This document shows positions 36,147 to 47,789 of a stretch of DNA of 64,000 bases, piece after piece. Made by a program: the position numbers and the translations under genes. The stretch comes from Hofstenia miamia (Eukaryota; Xenacoelomorpha; Acoela). Position 1 is the first letter of the stretch. Each line of letters opens with the position of its first letter. The stretch lies in contig SCFE01000039.1 in assembly GCA_004352715.1 (NCBI GenBank), positions 1,026,770 through 1,090,769 on the forward strand, written 5' to 3'. Under the pieces are notes generated by a model. That model was not told the origin of the DNA, did no database searches, and worked only from the letters and a program-made list of their open reading frames with translations.

Positions 36147-37536
36147 GATTTATCTTTCGTTCTAAAATGAGACTGTAATGTTTTAATCAAAAGAATTGAA
36201 AATGTTATTAATTTTCATGACTATATGTTACTTATAGTTACCATTTTAAATAATTCAATCGAAGTTCGGAAAATTGGTTTTATTGTGATATCATGTTTAC
36301 GTCAACCTAAATTAGCAAAAGTCTGAAAATTGCAGCCTTTTTAACAATGAACTTTTAATTTTTTGCAGCAACATCTTTCTGCTCATCACTGCTAGCCGCA
36401 AATTTTATTTTGTAGTTCTGATGCTAAAGCCGGAAAAAACCACTGTCAGAAAGAGACAGTAAGCTACAAACGTCTTTTTATCATTAAACAGACAATCTAC
36501 ATTTTGCAGACAACAATTTCTTTTATATCTGTTTCTAATTTATACTAAAGTACAGTAAAAATCTTATCTTCTTATACTAACTGCATTTATACATAGAATA
36601 AGCACCACATGTGATAATCTATTTCGCATTTATACTCTAGCATAAATGCTTTTTCTACCTTATTCGCTATTAGGACTTTTAGCTACAAATTTGGATTCCA
36701 GTTTGTAAGCTCAATATCTAAAGCATTTAGGATTAATTCATCTTGAGAATCATCACAATTTTCGCAACATAACAGTTCATCTGTAGATTGTAACCATAAA
36801 TTGCAAAGTCTTCGAAAGCATAGTGACTCAAATAACCCTATCTAGTCCATGCCTTCCTGCACTTTTAAAGGCAAGGAAGTCCTGCATGAGCATCCTCTCA
36901 AATATACACTATTTCTCGTCATCTTGCCTTCAAATTTGATCTATTGAATAGCGTGGGGTAAAATTATTCGATTTCTAGGTGCCATAGCATCATAGTCAGC
37001 AATTTGACTGTAGTGCTAAAAAGATGGAAAAATATGTCTTCCAAGTGCCAAGACCACAGCAACGCTAAAATTTGGAAGGTTCGTTGTGAATCTTAAACTG
37101 CCACTTTAAGAAAATAATGTTTTGAAATCATGTTGACTGCTTGAAATAACGTCATAGTGGAGTTTAGACTAGATAAGGCTAAATCTTATCAAGCTTACAA
37201 GGTAGTTGTTTTACACAGACAATGCCATTTTTGATCTCTTCAGTAATGTTAATACTGTGCACGCGATTATTGCACTACATCAGAAGTATGCCGTCATAAT
37301 GGGACATTCTTATGTTTTATTCATTGTCTTTTCAAGCTTGATATCCAGTCGGAGTTAGACACTTAGATTTGCGAAGATTGGATTAGTGTGAATTTGCAAC
37401 CTAACCTTAAGGTTAATTTTTATAAAAGAATATAATAATATAGTATAGTTTCTCTGAATTGAAAAAGGGTCTCAAATACTGAATAATTTTCAAAATAATT
37501 TAATTATTTATTCATAACTTCAATGGCTGGATATAC
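36147..37536. other. Upstream region of the dioxygenase; no other gene seen
   Basis: AT-rich DNA without a supported reading frame. The promoter of the minus-strand dioxygenase gene should lie in its left part. I cannot identify a convincing TATA box or initiator because the composition makes such words uninformative. Confidence 0.4.
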
Positions 37537-38770
37537 AGACCCGGACAAAAGAAACTTATCAATATGGAAATATCCAGATATTTTAGCATAAAACCAAAAT
37601 CATTCATAATTTTTTGACAAATTTTGTTTTTTATAGTTGAGTTGTTATGTTAGTTTTGTACCAAATTGTTTCAGATGGCTTAGTGATACATTGCTTTTAC
37701 ATGAGACTATTAAACTTGTCATGTCAACAATTTGGTCGACAAAACAAAGTTATCCAATACATAAACATAAGATTAAAGAAAAGTGTGTTTTATTCAGTGA
37801 TATGCCACGTCTCTCAAATACTCAACGCCATGAATTCATTGCTTTGGCTGAAGCTGTCTACAGTCAACGTCAGCTAGCACAGAAATATGGATGTTCTCGG
37901 ACCACAATCCAGAACCTTTTAGAAGAACCACTGGCAGTGGTAATACCTTCGATCGTAAACGAACAGGTCGACCACGTAAATCAGATCTCAGTGAAGATCA
38001 ATTAATCCCCCACAAAAGCCGAGAAACCCGATTTTTAACAGCAAAAGAAGTTCGCACCTGCGCAGGAATGTCAAAATGCCATTCTGTAAGAACAATTTAA
38101 CGTCGTCTCTGTGCTGCAAAATTGTTTGGCGGTGTTGATATAAAAAGCCACTTATATCCCAGAGAAATCGACGGGCACGTTTTGCGTTTGCACGTGTTCA
38201 TTTCAACTGGACTGTTGAGAATTGAAAAGTGTGCTTTACAGATGAATCCAAGTTTTCTTGTCTTGGCAGTGACTCTTGACAATATGTTCAACGATCTGCA
38301 CATGAAAAGTTGCCTTCCAACTGCATTGCGAAAAGGTTGCAGGGTGATGGAGGTTCGATCATGATGCGGGGATTGATCTCTGCAAAAAGTCCAGGTCTAT
38401 TTGTCCGGCTAGAGGGAACCAAAAAAGCTATTGACTATTTAAAGGTTCTGCTAAATGTGAATTGTCATTTTCTCACATTTTTAATAAGATAACTGCCCAA
38501 CACACAAAGCGCAAGGTGTGAAGGAGTGGTTCAGTCAGCAAGAAGTGGATGTTCTCTTGTGGCCTGCGCAATCTCCAGATCTTAATGTCATAGAAAATTG
38601 CTGGCAAAAGATCAAATTAGAACTCTGGATGAGGTGTGGCAGCATTCTCAAGAATTATGGCAAAATTTGGGCGTTGAATATCGTTGTCAACTTGTAGACC
38701 TGGAGCTTGTCCCGTGCGAGAAGGAAGACCATGTGCATACGCGGCAAGATTGCTCACACAATGTGAATAA
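37537..38770 (+). pseudogene. Tc1-family transposase relic
   Basis: Starts with CAGACCCGGACAAAAGAAAC next to TA, a typical Tc1 left end. The frame from 37802 reads MPRLSNTQRHEFIALAEAVY, then QLAQKYGCSRTTIQNLL (first HTH). After a frameshift come TGSGNTFDRKRTGRPRKSD (GRPR hinge) and SRETRFLTAKEVRTCAGMSK (second HTH). In other frames follow CFTDESKFS with the first catalytic Asp, GGSIMMRGLIS, and SPDLNVIENCWQKIK with the catalytic Glu (about 38572-38615), i.e. a DD-E enzyme. Stops and frameshifts make it inactive. The right inverted repeat is missing; Gypsy sequence follows at once. Confidence 0.85.
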
Positions 38771-38785
38771 CAATATTCCCAGGTA

Positions 38786-40190
38786 GAAAAAAAGAACTTC
38801 TAGCTATTGTATTTGGATGTCAGAAATTCCGTGAATACATCTTTGGTGTTCGCTTAACAGTTCATACCGATCACAAACGACTGGAGACTCTTCACAAGAG
38901 GGCTATTCACTTAACAACCCTAAGATTCAGAGATTCATGCTGGCATTGCACACCTACTAATATATTACAGTGATGTATAAACCTGGAAAACATCTATGCG
39001 CCGCAGATACACTATCTCGAATTATTTTGCCAAATGAAAAAGTTGATCAAGCGACAAATGAACTAAACGATGACTTAGCATGGGCTGTACACTAATTGGA
39101 CATGGAAATTAATTCACTAGTAACAACAGAATTTTGCCATCCACTACGGAATTCAAACCAGTCGAACCCCATCATGAAGAGGCTACACAACTTTGTAAGC
39201 AATGGCTAGTCAGAACACGTATGTCTTGTTGAGCTAGCTTTCACGACCTATTGGAAGATGCGATATGAACTGCACATCAATAAATGAATTCTAATGAGAT
39301 CCAATCAGATCATAATACCATCTGAATTGCAAAATAATATTGCGGCACGATTACATGAATCACACAGGGGAGCTGATAAAATGAATAGAAAATAAAAATT
39401 ATTTTACTACTGACCTAATCTAAGTAAAGATATTAAAGACTGTACCGATAGATGTGAACGATGCGCATTTGATGCTAACTGTCAAAGAAAACAGCCCAAG
39501 ATCATCCACAAAAAACCAGGGTGGCCATGGAAGAAAATCGCCTTCGACATATTCTATGTTAAGGGATCCAGTTTTCTTGTTGTCATAGATTATTACTCCA
39601 GATTTGTCATATATAGAAAACTACCGGGAAATAGTGCATTAGCAATCACAAATGCAAGTTTTGGAACACCTGCTACAGTAATAGCTGATAATAATCCAGC
39701 AAAATCTCGCAAAATAGAAGAGTTCTGCAATGACTATTCTATAAGATTAATCGTTTCTAGTCTTTATTATCCATGATCAAATGGACTTGCTGAAAAAACT
39801 GTCCATATCATGAAGAAAATCCTTAAGAGAAGTGATGACCCTGATTGCGCATTACTTCTTCATAACAACCTTCCTGTCCGGAGACTAAAAGTCACCCCAT
39901 CACAGCTACTACACCGCCATGAACAAAAATACCTCTACTAGTAAAGAATCTAAGGCCGAAGATTAGGCTACACAACGAAATGGTACGTGAAAACACCAAA
40001 GTCGCAAAAAGACAAAAGAAGTACTACGACAAACAATCAGCTCATCATCCCCCACTAAAGATTGGTGATCGCACAATCATCTGGCTTGCGAATGCGCCAA
40101 GATCAAATTACGTTAAACTAAATACAAGAATGTTGATAAGAAATCGACAGCATCTGAAACTGCTTCCCCATAATTTTTTATAAAAAAGCA
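38786..40190 (+). pseudogene. Gypsy-type LTR retrotransposon Pol fragment (RNase H and integrase)
   Basis: Only the 3' half of a Gypsy Pol is present. It opens in the RNase H region: KKELLAIVFGCQKFREYIFG, then VRLTVHTDHKRLETL, then VMYKPGKHLCAADTLSRI. The integrase follows: the zinc-binding segment with HESHRGADKM and CERCAFDANC, then the core with KKIAFDIFYVKGSSFLVVID (first Asp), TPATVIADNNPAK (second Asp) and SNGLAEKTVHIMKKIL (Glu), and a C-terminal part with KKYYDKQSAHHPPLKIGDR. Several stops and frameshifts break it. The protease and polymerase are absent; the Tc1 relic lies where they should be. Confidence 0.85.
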
Positions 40191-40390
40191 GAGATACTAT
40201 GGTTACTTTAGCGACGATCAGTTGAAGTAGGATGAAAATAGCAATCCACCCGACGCACCATCCTCCTCTGGTGCTAAACCGTCAAACAAAGTTGCTGAAG
40301 AACGGAAAACCTAGCCAAGAAGAAAAACGGAAGCAAACTGATTTCTATGGAGCTTACATATCATCCTAGAAGCTTGGGAAGAGGGATGTG

Positions 40391-40573
40391 TGTTGATCAG
40401 ATATACGGTTACATGTCTCCGTCAAGCTAACCACAGAACTAGTAAACAGTCATCATAAGTTGTCCTTGCCTGGAATGTATGTTTCATAGCACACTACTAT
40501 ATATACTTGTATCTTTTAGTTCACAATAAAACATTTTACATAACATTGTCTTATGCTCGTTATGCTACTAACA
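40391..40573 (+). mobile_element. Probable 3' LTR of the Gypsy element
   Basis: A purine-rich tract (GGGAAGAGGGA) at 40376-40386 precedes a segment that begins TGTTGATCAG and ends CTACTAACA, i.e. the TG...CA ends of an LTR. An AATAAA lies inside near 40526. At ~183 bp it is short but possible. No 5' partner LTR was found in the window, so identity-based dating is impossible. Confidence 0.45.
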
Positions 40574-41438
40574 CTAGGTGATCAGAAAATTTGCGTGTTA
40601 AATGTAATCCAGCAATTTGTTTTACTGAAGATGCTTGTTTTAATTATTTTCATTTTGAATAATTATCTGCAATTACTTATTTTTTATCTGTTTCTACATA
40701 TGATTGTCGTTTTTATGCAGGTTAATTAGGCTTAGCACAAATAATCTCAGTTTAATAATAATATATCAATGCATAAGTGGATCTGTACTACCAATATATT
40801 CATCATTTAAAGGACTATACCATGTACGGTTACGCAAAAATGTTGTGCATATCAATGTTCTAACTAGTTAATTTAGGGAAAAACTCACTGCAATGACATA
40901 TATTTCTCGTATGAAAGGATTGTTGCTGTAAATCATGCCAAAAACACAAATAAGTCTTTAAGATTAGTTGTGACTTATTTATTATAATGTTTACAACGCT
41001 TTGATACAGAGGATTCAAAATTTGTGAGAACAAATTGTCAATTTAATTTTCAGAGATAACTAACTAACCTAAAAAGTTTCAATTAAAATTGGTCATTAGC
41101 AGAAAGTTATATATGGGCTAAGGGGTTATAAACTAGGGTTGCATTTAATAAAATCAGAACTGATTTTATATTTTCTGAAATCCATTTAATTTAAATGCAA
41201 TATTACCTTAGTATACTTACGGTTGACACCACAGCGTACTTGTTTTCATCAATGTATAGATAAAACTAAAGTACTTACCATAACATTTGTTTTCATTTTT
41301 CTATTTGTTTATACATCTTATAGGTGATAAGCAAGAAATTTTACAACTTAAACTGTTTGAAATTAACATGTTATATATCGTTTTGACCTTGAAATCATGC
41401 AAAGTTTATACAAACATATATATATATATATATATATA

Positions 41439-41475
<37 letters not shown>

Positions 41476-41879
41476 TTGGGTAGGTTGCTTTAAGAAAATA
41501 GTATATTACTGAGTTCAAAAAGTTTTGAAAGAGGCATTCTAGCTATTGTTTGAGATGAATTAATTTTTCCTTCTTTTATCCGGTGTGTTACATCATGTGC
41601 TGCGTATTGTTTTTCTTTAGTGGAGACAATCAAACAAATTCTACTCATTCACGAAATGGGAACGTGCAGCTATTTCGACACTTATTCAAGTCAATTTATT
41701 ACAGGTATGAGGGGAAACAACAACAGTCTACACAAAAATTTAAAGGTAGTGTGGCAAATTCAGGTCCAAATAAATTGGACTTGCTACAAGAACCAAATTA
41801 TCTACTACTTCATCTGTAATGGCAGCACTAAAAAGGTATGAGAACTAATACATTATTACTCTTCCCACCATATTCATGA
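40574..41879. other. Non-coding stretch
   Basis: No supported gene apart from overlapping short open frames at 41583-41841. These may be the upstream remains of the transposase fragment at 41.88 kb but carry no clear motif. It includes the (AT)n array at 41415-41472. Confidence 0.45.
41415..41472. repeat. (AT)n microsatellite
   Basis: AT run with one TT/AA inversion point near its middle, so the two halves are mirror-phased. Confidence 0.9.
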
Positions 41880-42040
41880 CACTTCAGGATTGATAGGGTC
41901 ACCATAGCCGGAAACCACGCAATTAATGAAATTATCAGTCGTTTTCATGAAGCAGGCAGTGTTAATGACCGATCACGACCTGAGATGCCATCGCAGTTAG
42001 CGAAATTATCCAAGATATTCCGTCATTTTCTCTGTCAAAT
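41880..42040 (+). pseudogene. Transposase N-terminal HTH fragment
   Basis: Reads DRVTIAGNHAINEIISRFHE then AGSVNDRSRPEMPS on the plus strand. The pattern of a helix followed by RF.E.GSV.DRPR.GRP is the second helix-turn-helix and linker of mariner/Tc1 transposases. No catalytic domain follows on the same strand. Confidence 0.5.
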
Positions 42041-42219
42041 CTCCAAGCAAGTTGGTCACTCATATATCATATTCACTGCATTATACTAAATGTTACATTA
42101 AAAACACTTCTGAAAAAATTACAGCATTTTTAGAGTTATAGAACCGAACCGTATTTTTCTAAACACATATTTAATGCAACCAATTAAATTTCAATTAAAG
42201 GATATCTTCAATTTCTTCT

Positions 42220-42430
42220 CTTTTGCTCTACAGCACAGCCGCCAACCTAGAAGGAAGGTGCAACACCGATCGCCTCAATTCATCCTGGTCAATTTCTTCA
42301 ATTACTGTGGTAATCTTCTCTTGTAACTCTTGAAGACTGTTGGAGTGAAGCAGCGGCAAACACGATATTTCAAAATTTCCCAAAGTAATAGTCTAATGGG
42401 GTCAGATCATGTGAATAAGCTGGCCATCGA
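42220..42430 (-). pseudogene. Transposase C-terminal fragment
   Basis: The minus strand reads RWPAYSHDLTPLDYYFGKF, matching the last catalytic Asp region of mariner-like transposases (SPDLTP.DYFLWG). After a shift it reads LQELQEKITTVIEEIDQDEL then RRSVLHLPSRL, the usual C-terminal helices. It faces the HTH fragment at 41.88 kb, so the two are either separate insertions or one element with an internal inversion. Confidence 0.65.
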
Positions 42431-42796
42431 GTAGGATATTTTCTTGCAATGATCCGTTTATTGGAAGGACACTGCACAGTAATGCTCAAGAGTATTGTGG
42501 AGGTGAAAAGTAAGCAAATGCAGTTACCTGGCTGTGCGTGAACTGAACACATCTCACATCCATTTGATGCTTAATCGATCAATGTTTTGTTTTGCCTATA
42601 TTATTTACTATCCAAAACATGATGATGCAGACCAAGATGCGGCTGACGGTAGAGCACGGAATCGATGCTACTCAAAAGCAGCCATAACTGTATATTTGTA
42701 TATTTAGTGAATAGAAAACATTGTCTTATCATAATAAGTTATTATTGCATTATAATTTACTCTGCTTGAAACGTGTATAATTTCTTAGTTATCACC

Positions 42797-42978
42797 GTAT
42801 ATATATATNNNNNNNNNNNNNNNNNNNNNNNNNNNNNNNNNNNNNNNNNNNNNNNNNNNNNNNNNNNNNNNNNNNNNNNNNNNNNNNNNNNNNNNNNNNN
42901 NNNNNNNNNNNNNNNNNNNNNNNNNNNNNNNNNNNNNNNNNNNNNNNNNNNNNNNNNNNNNNNNNNNNNNNNNNNNNN

Positions 42979-43013
<35 letters not shown>
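42797..43013. repeat. (AT)n microsatellite interrupted by an assembly gap
   Basis: AT runs on both sides of 170 Ns at 42809-42978. As at 472-619, the assembly failed inside the dinucleotide array. Confidence 0.95.
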
Positions 43014-43018
<5 letters not shown>

Positions 43019-43318
43019 GTGGGAGGAAATAGCAATAATTTTATTGCTAGCTATTTTTTTATATCATTATATAAAACTAACCTCGTTTTCATGTCAATCA
43101 TCATAAATTGTAATAGCAATATTTTTTATAAATAATGCCTACCATTTTATTGAACCCTTTCATAATCGTTCATTTCCTATACATGTTAAATTCAGTCTTC
43201 TAAAAGTTGAGCGAAGTATAATGCATAATTTTTCACACCATTAAAGGATTTCAAATTTCTTAACAGGTTTTGATAAAACTGTTCAACATTTGAAAAAAGG
43301 TGTTTTGTTTCTTAAAAG

Positions 43319-43698
43319 CAGTGGTTCTCAACCGTTTTTTAAACATAGAACTCTTTTACTTTTAATTTTTTAGCTGTGCCCTCCCCTTAAAAAAACGATC
43401 ACTAATAAAACGATAGAGAATTGTTAATATTAAAGATATAGTAAATGACTTTTTCTTTTACTTTATTACTATAAAAATAGAACAGCTGCATGAATATTTT
43501 TTACTGTTAGTATTTATACATAGTGCAAATTTCGGTAGAAACTCCATTCTCAGTAATGAAACCCGTTTTTAATTAGAATTGCCACATTGACCACCAAAAT
43601 GTCACAGTGAAACGCCAATTTGTTATTTTTGTGTGTTTACAACCAGTAAAATTACATGAATTCCTAGGGTCCATGTGGACCCCGGTTGAGAGCCACTG
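43319..43698. mobile_element. hAT-type MITE (CAGTGGTTCTCAACC ends)
   Basis: 380 bp, beginning CAGTGGTTCTCAACCG and ending CCCGGTTGAGAGCCACTG, an inverted repeat of ~16 bp. These termini are the well-known ends of non-autonomous hAT elements in many animals. The 8 bases outside each end (CTTAAAAG and CTTTAAAA) are similar and could be a decayed 8-bp target duplication. No coding content. Confidence 0.85.
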
Positions 43699-44449
43699 CT
43701 TTAAAATAACGCTAGTGGGAGAAGAGGTTGAAAATGATAATGCGAATACGGATATCTTCTAACAGAGCTTATAAGAAAAGCGGCTGACCTGTAACTCACT
43801 GAAGTTCGCACTAATAGAAATAGATTTTATCATAAGTCTGTAATAAGTTTATTTGCATTCGAGAGACATGATGCATTTAATGTTTGCAAAATTATTACCA
43901 AAATCTGTAAAAAAAAATTGAATGTCTTTTGAATACCAAAATTATAGAATTTATAGAATTTGAGTGCGTTAATTCACGTCACTTCCAAACGTCGACAAAA
44001 TTGTTTTATCAATACTGATATATTTTTAGATGTAAATGTTTTCTATTCTCCCTCTATTGTAAAGAAAAACTCAGATTATGATCGTTAAGAGTTATTGTCG
44101 ATATGTATTTTTTCCTCTTTTCAGTCGGTTTTTATGATGCTTAGATAGCTATCATTTTCCATTTTTTTATCTTTGTGTTTATTTCATTGGTTGATACTGT
44201 GTTGAGTGATTCCGAAGTCTATTATTATACTTTCTGTAGCACAACTTGGGAAACGAATATTTTTCTAGGTAGCAAGAGATTTTCCATATCACTCAAGTAC
44301 TGACATCCCAGTCATTTCTAAATAATTTAATTAAAAAGCACCTTAAGTTATATTCTTCAAGAAAATTAAGTCAAGCAAGATTACAGTTTCATCACATCTT
44401 CAAGCAATAACCAACAATAGTGCAGATATTCTGGATTGGAATTTAGATT
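43699..44449. other. Non-coding stretch
   Basis: AT-rich DNA between the hAT MITE and the LINE. No coding frame or repeat recognised. Confidence 0.5.
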
Positions 44450-46061
44450 AGGATAGTGTGCGACAGTGACAATGACAAGAGGCAGTGCATAGATGGAGAT
44501 GGTTGGAGGACGAGCAGTGGGGATAAGATTGAGGAAGTCGAAAAGGGGTACAAGTACTTAGGTGTGATAGAGAAAGATAGAAAATAATGGTAGAGCCTGT
44601 AAGTCACCTGTGGTACATAGACAACCTAAAGATGTATGCTAGTTCAAGGAAGATGTTGCAGATGCAAGTGGAGACATTGGAGAAGGCAAGCAGAGATTCT
44701 GGGTTGGAATTTAGATTAGGAAAGTGCGCAGCAGTGACAATGACTAGAGGCAAGTGTGTGGATGGGGATGGTTTGAGGACAAGCAGTGGGGATAAGATTG
44801 AGGAAGTCAAGGAGGGGTACAAGTACTTAGGAGTAATAGAGAAGGACAGAACACATCACGAGGAAATGAAGATGAGGCTAAGGAAAGAACAAAAGAGGAG
44901 AGTAAGGAAGGTACTACAGAAGTCAGCATTGAATGGGCAGAACAGCATAAAGGCAATTAATACGTGGGCGACACCACTGTTGAGATATTCGGCAGGAATA
45001 GTTAGGTGGAACAAGAAGGAACTGAGTGAATTAGACAGGGAGACAAGGAAGATACTAGCAGCAGAGAGAGCATTCAAATTAAATGGAGATGTAGATAGGC
45101 TGTACATGGCAAGGCATAAGGGAGAGAAAGAACTACTAGGTGTAGAGGAAACTGTAGAAGCAGAAGCACTAGGGGTAAAGGAATATGTAGAAAAGCAACC
45201 TAAGGGGTCACTACTAGAGGTCACTAAGGAGTTAAGGAAGAGCTGAGAGTGAAGGAAAGAAGGTATATATACCAGAGTAGGATGGAATCAGAGAGACAAA
45301 CAAGGTATAGGCAGAAGGCAATGCATGGAGAATACTGGAGGAACACAGAAAAGTGTGACAGAAAAGAGAGCAACAAGTGGTTAAAGAGAACAGGACTTAA
45401 AAGAGAAACAGAAGCATTGATAATGGCAGCACAGGAGCAAACAATAAGAACAAACTGGGTGAAGAAACATATAGACAGAAGAATGGAAGTATGTGATAAG
45501 TGTAGGGTATGTAAGAAAGAGTGTGAGACAGTAGATCATCTGATAGCAGGATGTGAGAAGTTGGCGCAGAATGAGTATAGGTTCAGGCATGACAAGGTAG
45601 GACGAATGATACACTGGAGCTTGAGCAGGCGACATGGATTGGAAGCAGGAGACAAGTGGTGTGAGCACAAGCCGCAGGGAGCCATCGAGAATGAGAAGGT
45701 TAAGATACTGTGGGACTTCAACATACAGACAAGCAAGGTGATAGAAGCACGGAGGCCAGACATAGTAGTGGTAGACTAAGAGAAAAGATTAGGAACAGTG
45801 ATAGACATAGCAGTACCAAAGGATAGAAATGTAGAAAGCAAGGAGAAAGAGAAGATAGACAAGTACAGAGAGTTGGCAGAGGAAATAGAAAGGCTGTGGA
45901 AGTTAAAGAAGGTTGAAGTAGTCCCGGTAGTAGTAGGCGCACTAGGAGCAGTGAGTAAGAAGCATAAGTGGTACTTGGAGAAGTTAGGAGTACCAAAGTG
46001 GGGAGGAGCGGTAGCACAGAAGGCAGCATTGTTAGGTACAGCAAGATTCCTGAGGAAATAA
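44450..46061 (+). pseudogene. LINE with R2-like restriction-type endonuclease, 3' part
   Basis: 3' half of a non-LTR element with a C-terminal restriction-like endonuclease (R2/R4/NeSL group). Part 1 (44587-45246) is the end of the reverse transcriptase and its thumb: HLWYIDNLKMYASS, where the usual DD box reads DN, then GYKYLGVIEKD and NTWATPLLRYSAGIV. Part 2 (45249-45776, after a frameshift) has the zinc motif CDKCRVCKKECETVDHLIAGC followed by RFRHDKV, then GAIENEKVKILWDFNIQTSK and RRPDIVVVD. Part 3 (same frame after a TAA at 45777) completes the nuclease: TVIDIAVPKD, KIDKYRELAEEIERLWKL, VVPVVVGALGAVSK. A 130-bp piece at 44450-44583 repeats sequence from about 44725-44850, so the 5' side is rearranged. 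Its purine-rich composition is unlike the neighbouring DNA. Confidence 0.85.
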
Positions 46062-46152
46062 GTTTTTTGTGAAAATAGTGCGATTTCCGCTAAATGCCTT
46101 AGAAATTTCGAATCGTTTCCCGCCAAATGTATATATATAGCATAGTCTTTAA

Positions 46153-46800
46153 TCAAATCATTATATATATATATATATATATAATAAATAAGAATCGGAA
46201 ATGTCTATCAGGAAATATTCGTAAATATTTCTCCTTACTTAGATATTGTCCAGTAGGGAGTCGAGTTCTTAACCTCTGACCATATGTTGTCCTAGAAGGA
46301 AGAATATCACAGAGAATGTGATCTGAACATTCCGAAATGGCTTGATAAAGCTGGTCATCTTGAGATTTAACTACACACTTAATAGGTACACATTCTTTAA
46401 TAATGTCTGTATATTGAGCTCTTTGGAATACCGAGTCAATTTTCTCAAGAAGATAGTTGGGCGAACCACCCAAAACTTGAATTCCATAATACAAAATTGG
46501 CTCAACCAAATGTTTGAATAGCATAGTCAACTCATGTTTTGTAGATTTCATATGCTTGAGATTTAGCAACAAAAATATTTGCCTGGATGCTTTCTTTACG
46601 CTATTTTTATATGGTGAGCAAAAGATAAAGTTTCAGTAAATTGAATACCCAGCACCTTTAATTCATTAACGTGTTTAATGTCATTTACTGGAGGAATGAT
46701 TAATTGCAAATTTTTTGACTTCTTTATTCTGAGTTCCTTACATTTGGATTTATTAAGGATAAAATTGTTTGTGTTTCACCAATTTATCATGGGTTAAATT
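46153..46800 (-). pseudogene. LINE reverse transcriptase C-terminal fragment, opposite orientation
   Basis: Different LINE family from its neighbour, on the minus strand. Upstream pieces read NKSKCKELRIKKSKNLQL and VNELKVLGIQFTETLSFAHH (the thumb: K.KE...VLG..F...L.F..H). After a frameshift the open piece 46153-46572 reads LTMLFKHLVEPILYYGIQVL and LEKIDSVFQRAQYTDIIKE, the conserved LVRPILEY...E.VQRRA block. It runs into an (AT)n array at 46162-46183, so its last residues are microsatellite translation. Confidence 0.75.
46162..46183. repeat. (AT)n microsatellite
   Basis: AT run at the 3' border of the minus-strand LINE fragment. Confidence 0.85.
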
Positions 46801-47049
46801 GCTTCTTCAGCTCCATCAACAGAGTTTTTTCCTGCTACTAAGAGGTACATTGAATTTTAAAAAAAGTCTTAATGTTTGAAACACTGCAATGGGAATTCTT
46901 GATATTATGCACATGTAGGTATTTAGTATCGAAGTTTTGTTTTTAGTCTCAGGATCTGGTCCCAGTCCTTGAGGGACCGTATACGGATCGAGACCAGGAA
47001 GCTTTCTGGACATGAATATTGATTCTCAAATAGTTTTTATTTGCGTTGG

Positions 47050-47780
47050 GTAAACACATTGAAATGCTTTACGTAGTAGGCCTTCTCTAGATCATGTTCT
47101 AGTAGAAATGGGATTTACATTCTTCTGCTGGAAATATTCTTTGATTTCGCTTCTAGTCTTTCTATGAATAAATATCGTTGTCCCGGAGGTCTTGCAACAT
47201 CTCTATCCTCATTATTCTTAATGTCTGATGATTTAATGCCAATAATTATTTTGCTCACTCAGAAGAAGCACTCTGTTTCCGAAATCTTCCACTGAATCAT
47301 TGAATTATATCAGGGTATGTAAAAGGAACTTGTCCTGATTCTTGAGACATAATGGTACCTAATTCTTCAAAACATTTGTGAGTTGATTTTCGTCTGCTTG
47401 CACCCGTTCCTTCATTTCTCAATGGGTTTCTGAGAAAATTACTGTTCATGTATCACAGATTGAAAATCGTCTTCCTTTAAGAAGCCTTATATTGTCTTTG
47501 CAAAAATACAATACACTCGATGTGTCCATGTATAGTACTACATTTACAGTAAGGGAAAACATGCTCATGACCACAAGACACACAAATAAAATCGACCGTC
47601 ACACATAATTTCTCAATTTCTTTTCTCTATTCCTGCTTTCAATCAAACCATTGAAAACTATAAAATCATACACAGCATTAAGAGCTTCTAAATTCATGGG
47701 TTCCACTATCTAATTTCTGAAGTGCAATACTTAATGTATCTATTGATTGTGCTGCTATAGTCTTTCTGAAATGGACATTT
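47050..47780 (-). pseudogene. Decayed open frame with a Cys/His zinc-binding motif
   Basis: Minus-strand pieces in shifting frames look coding: TIAAQSIDTLSIALQKLD, then MNLEALNAVYDFIVFNGLI, then FICVSCGHEHVFPYCKCSTI followed by HGHIECIVFLQRQ (47510-47600), then ELGTIMSQESGQVPFTYPDI and DRDVARPPGQRYLFIERLE. The Cys-x2-Cys ... Cys-x-Cys ... His-x2-Cys spacing suggests a zinc-binding domain. I do not recognise the family. It lies upstream of, and in the same orientation as, the LINE fragment at 46.2-46.8 kb, so it may be that element's first frame. Stops and shifts exclude a working gene. Confidence 0.4.
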
Positions 47781-47789
47781 ATGTAAACT

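Noticed and set aside
44604-46156. Long minus-strand open frames opposite the R2-like LINE
   Set aside because: Antisense shadows of the purine-rich LINE coding strand (Ser/Leu/Pro-rich translations with no domain).
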